From the NCBI GenBank assembly GCA_040387375.1, contig JAZKDW010000067.1:1-49123 (forward strand): a DNA stretch of 49,123 bases, read 5' to 3'. The stretch is from JAZKDW01 sp040387375. Its GTDB lineage: Bacteria; Pseudomonadota; Gammaproteobacteria; Burkholderiales; Burkholderiaceae_D. Position 1 is the first letter of the stretch. The number at the start of each line of letters is the position of its first letter. Shown here in pieces: positions 43,138 through 49,123 of the stretch. Both the position numbers and the translations under genes were made by a program. The notes beneath the pieces were generated by a model. It saw nothing but the letters and a program-made list of their open reading frames with translations, had not been told where the DNA came from and did not search any database.

Positions 43138-43716
43138 ATGATAGGCCGCCTTTCCGGAATTCTTCTTGAGAAAAATCCACCGCAACTCTTAATCGACTGC
43201 AATGGCGTCGGTTATGAGGTCGGGGTCCCGATGAGCACCTTTTACAACCTGCCTGGCCTGGGTGAAAAGGTGGTGCTGCTGACGCATCTTGCGGTACGCG
43301 AAGACGCACATCTGCTCTATGGATTCGGCACCGCCGAAGAACGTAATGTGTTCAAGCAGCTGATCAAGATATCCGGCGTCGGCGCCCGCACTGCCTTGTC
43401 CATCCTGTCCGGCATGTCGGTGGCGGACCTGGCGCACGCAATAACCTTACAGGAAGCCGGACGGCTGACCAGGATCCCGGGCATAGGCAAGAAAACCGCC
43501 GAGCGTTTGCTGCTGGAGCTGAAAGGCAAACTCGGCGCCGATCTGGGTGCGATGGGCGGTGTGGTGCACAGCGACGCGACGGCCGACATCCTTAATGCAT
43601 TGATCTCCCTTGGTTATTCCGACAAGGAAGCCATGCTGGCGATGAAGCAGGTGCCCGCCGGCGCTGGTGTGTCGGATGGCATCAAGCAGGCCTTGAAGGC
43701 TTTGTCCAAGGCCTGA
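43138..43716 (+). CDS. ruvA: Holliday junction helicase subunit RuvA
   Basis: RuvA tetramers bind the junction and load RuvB. The 192-residue product begins MIGRLSGILLEKNPPQLLID and has two helix-hairpin-helix motifs (LIKISGVGARTALSILSG and LTRIPGIGKKTAERLLLEL). The C-terminal domain III that contacts RuvB contains ISLGYSDKEAM. An open frame extends upstream but is not family-like. ruvB follows after 75 bp. Confidence 0.96.
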   Translation: MIGRLSGILLEKNPPQLLIDCNGVGYEVGVPMSTFYNLPGLGEKVVLLTHLAVREDAHLLYGFGTAEERNVFKQLIKISGVGARTALSILSGMSVADLAHAITLQEAGRLTRIPGIGKKTAERLLLELKGKLGADLGAMGGVVHSDATADILNALISLGYSDKEAMLAMKQVPAGAGVSDGIKQALKALSKA

Positions 43717-43791
43717 GTACTCTGCGCCGATTGTCCGCCGAAAGCGCACAGCGATCGCGTCGCTCCCGCCCGATCGCGCTAGAATGGCAGC

Positions 43792-44856
43792 ATGAGCATT
43801 CAGACCGATAATTTCACCGAACAGCGCATCATTGCCGCTACCCCCGCGTCGCCGAACGAGGAGGTGATCGAGCGGGCGTTGCGGCCCAAGCAACTGGACG
43901 AATATGTCGGCCAGGAAAAAATCCGCGATCAGCTGAACATTTTCATCACCGCCGCGCGCAACCGGCACGAAGCGCTTGACCATACCTTGCTGTTCGGGCC
44001 GCCAGGCCTCGGCAAAACTACGTTGGCCCACATTATTGCGCGCGAAATGGGCGTCAATTTGCGCCAGACCTCCGGCCCGGTGCTTGAGCGCGCCGGCGAC
44101 CTGGCGGCGTTGCTGACCAATCTTGAAGCCAACGATGTGCTGTTCATCGACGAAATCCATCGCCTGTCGCCGGTGGTCGAAGAAATCCTGTATCCGGCGC
44201 TCGAGGATTATCAGATCGATATCATGATTGGCGAAGGGCCGGCCGCGCGTTCGGTGCGGCTGGACTTGCAGCCGTTCACGCTGGTCGGCGCCACCACCCG
44301 CGCCGGCATGCTGACCAATCCCTTGCGCGACCGCTTTGGCATTGTGGCCCGGCTTGAATTTTATACGCCGCAACAGCTTGCCAAAATTGTCACGCGCAGT
44401 GCGTCACTGCTGAATGCGCCTATCGACGATGATGGCGCGTTTGAAATTGCCAAACGCAGCCGCGGCACCCCGCGTATTGCCAACCGCCTGCTGCGCCGCG
44501 TGCGCGACTTTGCCGAAGTCAAGGGTAATGGCGACATCACCAAGCCGATTGCCGATGGGGCGCTGGTGATGCTCGACGTTGATCCGGTCGGCTTCGACGT
44601 GATGGATCGCAAATTGCTCGAAGCCGTCCTGTTCAAATTTGGCGGCGGCCCGGTCGGTCTGGACAACCTGGCGGCGGCCATAGGCGAAGAGCGCGACACG
44701 ATTGAAGATGTGCTGGAGCCGTACCTGATTCAACAGGGTTTCCTGCAGCGCACGCCGCGCGGACGAATCGCCACCCCGGCCGCGTACGCGCATTTCGGCG
44801 TGACGGCGCCGCGCACCGGCCCGAATGGCGAGTTGTGGGACACGGCGCCGGTATAA
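43792..44856 (+). CDS. ruvB: Holliday junction helicase ATPase RuvB
   Basis: RuvB is the hexameric AAA+ motor of branch migration. The 354-residue product has Walker A GPPGLGKTT (residues 69-77), Walker B LFIDEIHRLSP, sensor GATTRAGML, the arginine-finger region PLRDRFGI, and a C-terminal winged helix ending in QRTPRGRIATPAAYAHFG. It is full length, with a short extra tail. The YaiI gene starts 13 bp downstream. Confidence 0.97.
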   Translation: MSIQTDNFTEQRIIAATPASPNEEVIERALRPKQLDEYVGQEKIRDQLNIFITAARNRHEALDHTLLFGPPGLGKTTLAHIIAREMGVNLRQTSGPVLERAGDLAALLTNLEANDVLFIDEIHRLSPVVEEILYPALEDYQIDIMIGEGPAARSVRLDLQPFTLVGATTRAGMLTNPLRDRFGIVARLEFYTPQQLAKIVTRSASLLNAPIDDDGAFEIAKRSRGTPRIANRLLRRVRDFAEVKGNGDITKPIADGALVMLDVDPVGFDVMDRKLLEAVLFKFGGGPVGLDNLAAAIGEERDTIEDVLEPYLIQQGFLQRTPRGRIATPAAYAHFGVTAPRTGPNGELWDTAPV

Positions 44857-44869
44857 CGGTATAAAACAA

Positions 44870-45322
44870 ATGCAGATCTGGGTCGATGCCGATGCGTGCC
44901 CGAACGTCATCAAGGAGATCCTGTTCCGGGTCGCCGATCGGCTGGAGATCCCGGTCATCCTGGTTGCCAATAAATTGCTGCGCACACCACCGTCGCGCTT
45001 CATCAGGGCGGTACAAGTCCCGACAGGCTTCGATGTCGCAGATCAGGAAATCGTACGACTGCTGGACACCGGCGACCTTGTCGTTACCGCCGATATTCCG
45101 CTGGCGTCCGCGGTACTCGACAAGGGCGGCCATGCGCTCAATCCGAGAGGCGAGTTTTATACAATCGACAATATTCAGCAGCATTTGACCATGCGCAGTT
45201 TTATGGATGAGTTGCGTGCCGGCGGCGTCGAAACCGCTGGCCCGGCGCCGTTCAATCAAAATGACAGCCATCTGTTCGCCAGGCAGCTGGACCGGCACTT
45301 GACAAAAAATAAACGCAAGTGA
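44870..45322 (+). CDS. YaiI/YqxD family protein (DUF188)
   Basis: This is a PIN-like-fold protein of unknown function with 150 residues. The family signature is clear: MQIWVDADACPNVIKEIL at the start, DQEIVRLLDTGDLVVTADIPLA in the middle and HALNPRGEFYTIDNI after it. The clustered aspartates suggest metal binding as in PIN nucleases, but no activity is established. It lies just after ruvB with a weak ribosome site and is probably read from the same transcript. Confidence 0.92.
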   Translation: MQIWVDADACPNVIKEILFRVADRLEIPVILVANKLLRTPPSRFIRAVQVPTGFDVADQEIVRLLDTGDLVVTADIPLASAVLDKGGHALNPRGEFYTIDNIQQHLTMRSFMDELRAGGVETAGPAPFNQNDSHLFARQLDRHLTKNKRK

Positions 45323-45532
45323 GCCTCCAATAACAGCACCGCAGGCGCGAATTTTCGTTCAGACCATCACAAATTGCTTTGGCGGCTGGAACCGGAGCCG
45401 GGTGCGGCCTATCTTAAGGGGGCATGCTCGTCATTCAAGGAATGCATTTCCTGTATCAGCGCTTGTGTAAAAATGTTGCATTGCAGATAATGTGGTCTGT
45501 TCCCTTATTACTCGCCTCTGCGCCAGTCTGTC

Positions 45533-46363
45533 ATGCTAATGTCCGCCCAAACCAGCCGCTATGCCCACAAGATGCTTGCTGCCCGTGCAAATGCGCAGCA
45601 AGTGCCGCGTTTATCGGAGGATCCGGCACTCTCGCTGCCTGACGCATACGATATCGCGAAGAATATCCTTGATATCCGGATCGCCCAGGGAGAGGTGCCC
45701 GTCGGGCGCAAGATCGGCTTTACCAACCGCGCCTCATGGCCCAGCCTGGGGGCAACGCAGGCGATGTGGGCTCCCGTGTTCGACACGACGGTGCGATATA
45801 CGGAAGACAATCACGGGCTGCAAAGCCTGACGGGTGCGATGCAACCCCGCATTGAACCGGAAATCATCTTCAAGCTCGGCAAAACACCGCCGGCCGGCGC
45901 CAGTCTCGAGACCGTCGCTCAATGTATCGAGTGGGTCGCGCATGGGTTTGAAATCGTGGTGTGCCCATTCGCCGACTGGGAATTTAACGCGGTCGACGCG
46001 GTGGCGGCATTTGGCCTGCATGGCTCACTGATCATCGGTGAGCCCAAGTTATTGTCGCCTGCGTCGCGGCGCAACCTGGCTGACATGCTGGCCAGTTCGA
46101 GCACCTCATTAACCTGCCGGCATGAAGATTCTTATACCCTGGTTGCCGCGGGGTTTGGCAGCAATGTGCTCGATAGTCCGGTGCATGCGTTATGGCAGTT
46201 GCACCGCTTGTTGCAGACCCAGCGGCAGTTTGCGCCGCTCGCCGAAGGGGAAATCATCGCGACCGGCAGCTGGACCAATGCTTACCCGATCAACGCGGGG
46301 CAGACCTGGAGTACGGCGTTTTCCGGCATCAGCTTGCCGGGTTTGACTGTCTCGTTCGTGTAA
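45533..46363 (+). CDS. FAH/2-keto-4-pentenoate hydratase family protein (MhpD-like)
   Basis: The family includes hydratases and decarboxylases of catechol meta-cleavage and related keto-acid routes, using Mg2+ in the cytoplasm. The 276-residue product has PVGRKIGFTNRASWPSLG, PRIEPEIIFKLGK with the metal-binding Glu pair, and a C-terminal EGEIIATGSWTNAYPINAGQ. No other aromatic degradation gene is nearby, so the substrate is unknown. ATGs at 45533 and 45539 both lack a ribosome site. An overlapping frame starting at 45424 has one and encodes a signal-like sequence. Confidence 0.85.
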   Translation: MLMSAQTSRYAHKMLAARANAQQVPRLSEDPALSLPDAYDIAKNILDIRIAQGEVPVGRKIGFTNRASWPSLGATQAMWAPVFDTTVRYTEDNHGLQSLTGAMQPRIEPEIIFKLGKTPPAGASLETVAQCIEWVAHGFEIVVCPFADWEFNAVDAVAAFGLHGSLIIGEPKLLSPASRRNLADMLASSSTSLTCRHEDSYTLVAAGFGSNVLDSPVHALWQLHRLLQTQRQFAPLAEGEIIATGSWTNAYPINAGQTWSTAFSGISLPGLTVSFV

Positions 46364-46374
46364 CTGGAAGACAG

Positions 46375-46411
46375 AAAACACAAAGGCGCATGATGCGCCT
46401 TTGTGTTTTTT
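46375..46411. terminator. Bidirectional terminator between the hydratase gene and valS
   Basis: AAAACACAAAGGCGCA (46375-46390) pairs perfectly with TGCGCCTTTGTGTTTT (46394-46409) around a three-base loop, between convergent genes. Confidence 0.92.
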
Positions 46412-46424
46412 CAGTGCCGGCTGC

Positions 46425-49123
46425 TTACGCTTTCGGCAGTTTTTCAAGCTGCTCGCGCAATTTCTCCACTGTTGCCGAGAAATTTGCCAGCCGTTCCTTT
46501 TCCTGCGCAACGACTTGCGCCGGTGCCCGGGCGACGAAACTTTCATTGCCCAGCTTGGCATTGGCTTTTGTCATTTCCCCTTCAATACGCGTGATTTCCT
46601 TGGCCAGGCGTTCACGTTCGGCAGCCACATCGATCTCGACTTTCAGCATCAGCTTGGCGTCGCCGACAATCGATACCGGCGCCGGTGATTCCGGCAGCAC
46701 ATCGACCACCTGGACGTCCGACAGCTTGGCCAGCGCCTGCAGGTAGGGCGCGAATGATTGTAAACGCGCCTGGTCGCCGGCACGAGCCGCTTCCATCACC
46801 AGCGGCACCTTCAGCGCCGGCGACAACTGCATTTCGCCGCGCAGATTGCGGCACGCATCCGTCATCGATTTAAGGTGTGTCATCCAGCTTTCCGCCTGCT
46901 CGTCGATCTTGTGCGGCTGTGCTACCGGATAGGCGTTCATCATGATCGAGTCGCCGGCCGGATCGAGTTGACGTCCCGACAGGGGCGCCACGGTCTGCCA
47001 CAATGCCTCGGTAATGAATGGAATGATCGGATGGGCCAGCCGCAGCACCGATTCCAGCACTTTCAGCAAGGTGCGGCGCGTTGCGCGCTGCTGCGCTTCG
47101 GTGCCGTTCTGGACCTGCACTTTTGCCACTTCCAGATACCAGTCGCAATATTCATCCCAGATGAACTTGTAAATCGCCGACGCGATATTGTCGAAGCGGT
47201 AATCGGCAAAACCTTTTTCGACTTCCGCCTCCGTGCGCTGCAGGATGGACACGATCCAGCGATCTGCCGGCGAGAAATCGAGCTGCTCCTTGTCGTTGTC
47301 CTGTACCGTGACGCCGCAATCCTTGTCTTCGGTATTCATCAGGACAAAGCGGGTCGCATTCCACAACTTGTTGCAGAAATTGCGATAACCTTCACCGCGG
47401 CTGAGGTCAAAATTGATATTGCGGCCCAGCGATGCATAACTTGCCATCGTGAAGCGCAGCGCATCGGTGCCAAACGCGGGTATGCCGTTCGGGAATTCCT
47501 TGCGGGTCGTTTTTGCAATGCTGTCGGCCTGCTTGGGATTCATCAGGCCGACGGTGCGTTTGGCGACCAGGCTCTCGACATCAATGCCGTCGATCAGGTC
47601 GATCGGGTCGAGCGTGTTGCCCTTGGACTTCGACATCTTCTGGCCGCTGGCGTCGAGCACCAGGCCGTGCACATATACGGTCTCGAACGGCACCTTGCCG
47701 GTGAAATGGGTCGTCATCATCACCATGCGCGCGACCCAGAAGAAGATGATGTCGAAGCCGGTGACCAGCACCGTCGACGGCAGGAACATCTTGTACTCCG
47801 GTGTTTCTTCCGGCCAGCCCAGCGTCGAGAACGGCACCTGCGCCGACGAGAACCAGGTGTCGAGTACATCGTTGTCGCGGGTCAGCGTGCCGGTGTAACC
47901 GTCGGCCGCGGCCTTGGCTTTTGCTTCCTGCTCATCGCGCGCGACATAATATTTGCCGTTGTCGCCGTACCAGGCCGGAATCTGATGGCCCCACCACAAT
48001 TGCCGTGAAATGCACCAGTCCTGGATATTGTTGAGCCACTGGTTGTAGGTATTGGTCCAGTTCTCCGGAATCATCCGGATTTCACCGCTGGCCACTTTTT
48101 CCAGTGCCACTTCGGCAATCGATTTGCCGGGGAAGTGTGTGCCTTCCGGCGCCGGCTTGCTCATCGCGACGAACCACTGATCGGTCAGCATCGGTTCGAT
48201 CACGACCCCGGTGCGGTCGCCGCGCGGCACCATCAGCTTGTGAGGCTTGACCAGTTCCAGCAAACCCTGCGCTTCGAGATCGGCGATGATCTGCTTGCGC
48301 GCGTGATAGCGGTCCATACCCTGGTATCTGGCCGGTCCGTTGTCGTTGATTTTTGCGTCCAGCGTCAGGATGCTGATCGGCGCCAGATCGTGGCGCTGGC
48401 CGACCGCATAGTCGTTGAAGTCGTGCGCGGGTGTGATCTTCACGCAGCCGGTGCCGAATTCCTTGTCGACGTAGCTGTCGGCGATGAGCGGGATTTCCTT
48501 GTCCGTCAGCGGCAATTTCAGCATCTTGCCCACCAGGTGCAGGTAACGCTCGTCGGTCGGATCGATTGCCACCGCAACGTCACCCAGCATGGTTTCGGGC
48601 CGCGTGGTCGCGACCGTGATGTGGCCACTGCCATCTGCCAGCGGATAACGGATGTGCCACATGTGGCCATCTTCTTCTTCCGACACCACTTCCAGGTCGG
48701 ACACCGCGGTCAGCAGGGTCGGATCCCAGTTGACCAGCCGCTTGCCGCGGTAAATCAAGCCTTGCTCGAACAGGCGCACGAAGACTTCGGTGACTGCCGT
48801 GGACATTTTTTCGTCCATCGTGAAGTATTCGCGGCTCCAGTCGGTCGACGCGCCCATGCGGCGCATCTGGCCGGTGATGGTCGAGCCGGACTGCTCTTTC
48901 CATTCCCACACTTTTTCGACGAATTTCTCGCGGCCCAGGTCGTGCCGAGAGATTTTTTGCGCATCGAGCTGGCGCTCGACCACGATCTGCGTCGCGATGC
49001 CGGCATGGTCGGTGCCCGGTATCCACGCCGTATTGAAGCCGCGCATCCGATGATAACGGGTCAGGCCATCCATGATGGTCTGGTTGAACGCATGCCCCAT
49101 GTGCAGGGTGCCGGTCACATTGG
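46425..49123 (-). CDS. valS: Valyl-tRNA synthetase, 5' end outside the window
   Basis: ValS charges tRNA-Val and edits misactivated threonine. About 899 residues are present; the N-terminus (roughly 40-50 residues) lies beyond the right edge. The visible part begins within the NVTGTLHMGH signature (HIGH motif). It has the large editing domain (ATTRPETMLGDVAVAI, DFNDYAVGQRH), a WCISRQLWWGHQIPAW segment, KMSKS (47639-47625), the anticodon domain and the C-terminal coiled-coil arm (ERERLAKEITRIEGEM). The frame is intact, with no frameshift seen. It is convergent with the hydratase gene. Confidence 0.97.
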   Translation of the reverse strand, partial: NVTGTLHMGHAFNQTIMDGLTRYHRMRGFNTAWIPGTDHAGIATQIVVERQLDAQKISRHDLGREKFVEKVWEWKEQSGSTITGQMRRMGASTDWSREYFTMDEKMSTAVTEVFVRLFEQGLIYRGKRLVNWDPTLLTAVSDLEVVSEEEDGHMWHIRYPLADGSGHITVATTRPETMLGDVAVAIDPTDERYLHLVGKMLKLPLTDKEIPLIADSYVDKEFGTGCVKITPAHDFNDYAVGQRHDLAPISILTLDAKINDNGPARYQGMDRYHARKQIIADLEAQGLLELVKPHKLMVPRGDRTGVVIEPMLTDQWFVAMSKPAPEGTHFPGKSIAEVALEKVASGEIRMIPENWTNTYNQWLNNIQDWCISRQLWWGHQIPAWYGDNGKYYVARDEQEAKAKAAADGYTGTLTRDNDVLDTWFSSAQVPFSTLGWPEETPEYKMFLPSTVLVTGFDIIFFWVARMVMMTTHFTGKVPFETVYVHGLVLDASGQKMSKSKGNTLDPIDLIDGIDVESLVAKRTVGLMNPKQADSIAKTTRKEFPNGIPAFGTDALRFTMASYASLGRNINFDLSRGEGYRNFCNKLWNATRFVLMNTEDKDCGVTVQDNDKEQLDFSPADRWIVSILQRTEAEVEKGFADYRFDNIASAIYKFIWDEYCDWYLEVAKVQVQNGTEAQQRATRRTLLKVLESVLRLAHPIIPFITEALWQTVAPLSGRQLDPAGDSIMMNAYPVAQPHKIDEQAESWMTHLKSMTDACRNLRGEMQLSPALKVPLVMEAARAGDQARLQSFAPYLQALAKLSDVQVVDVLPESPAPVSIVGDAKLMLKVEIDVAAERERLAKEITRIEGEMTKANAKLGNESFVARAPAQVVAQEKERLANFSATVEKLREQLEKLPKA

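Noticed and set aside
46875..48008. 377-codon plus-strand frame opposite valS
   Set aside because: The valS frame is intact and conserved. The antisense translation is low-complexity Arg/His-rich.

Overview
The window is an ordinary, gene-dense stretch of chromosome from a Gram-negative betaproteobacterium, most likely of the Oxalobacteraceae (Herminiimonas/Janthinobacterium-like). The reasons are the dusB-fis-purH-ruvC-ruvA-ruvB order, a tyrS-dtd pair beside anmK and an M23 peptidase, a class II pyrC, ErpA, Coq7, a trimeric porin ending in Phe, a GltIJKL uptake system, and moderate GC with short intergenic gaps. The genus is inference. I see no phage, transposase, integrase, CRISPR array, tRNA or rRNA gene.

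Layout. (1) 1-10.4 kb is a metabolic region: an SMP-30/gluconolactonase-like gene with glpK, a divergent beta-hydroxyacid dehydrogenase, a DUF3047 lipoprotein, an M20 amidohydrolase coupled to a DUF2891 gene, and a cytoplasmic molybdopterin oxidoreductase coupled to a lipoprotein of the putative aminopeptidase family. (2) 10.4-16.4 kb holds fadD, a Tat-exported PhoD-type phosphatase, a YciA-like thioesterase and an ATM1-type ABC exporter. A 159-bp near-palindrome lies between the last two. (3) 16.4-23.1 kb is a glutamate locus: a HypT-like LysR regulator, glutamate dehydrogenase, an unrecognised small membrane protein, and gltI-gltJ-gltK-gltL. (4) 23.2-28.6 kb holds glycerate 2-kinase, pyrC, a DUF3025 gene, a porin and coq7. 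(5) 28.6-33.0 kb holds an OsmC-like protein, rplM-rpsI, argC, a DUF6776-like membrane coiled-coil protein, a bactofilin and erpA. (6) 33.0-38.9 kb holds anmK and an M23 peptidase on the minus strand, then tyrS-dtd, a PEBP-like gene and a histidine phosphatase. (7) 39.1-49.1 kb holds dusB-fis, purH, ruvC, an opposite-strand HExxH membrane protein, ruvA, ruvB, a YaiI/DUF188 gene, an FAH/hydratase-family enzyme and most of valS, whose 5' end is cut by the window edge.

How the genes fit together. GltIJKL imports glutamate or aspartate, and the nearby dehydrogenase links glutamate to 2-oxoglutarate. TyrS and Dtd form a charging and D-aminoacyl proofreading pair. RuvABC resolves Holliday junctions. 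Bactofilin, the coiled-coil membrane protein, AnmK and the M23 peptidase form a loose envelope/peptidoglycan neighbourhood. Rho-independent terminators are frequent, and several are bidirectional between convergent genes.

Nothing here is clearly a new multi-gene system. The items most worth a second look are the 159-bp near-palindrome at 14288-14446, the inverted repeat between the LysR gene and gdhA, the HExxH protein inserted between ruvC and ruvA, the DUF6776-bactofilin pair, the molybdoenzyme/aminopeptidase coupling, and the terminator directly before anmK.
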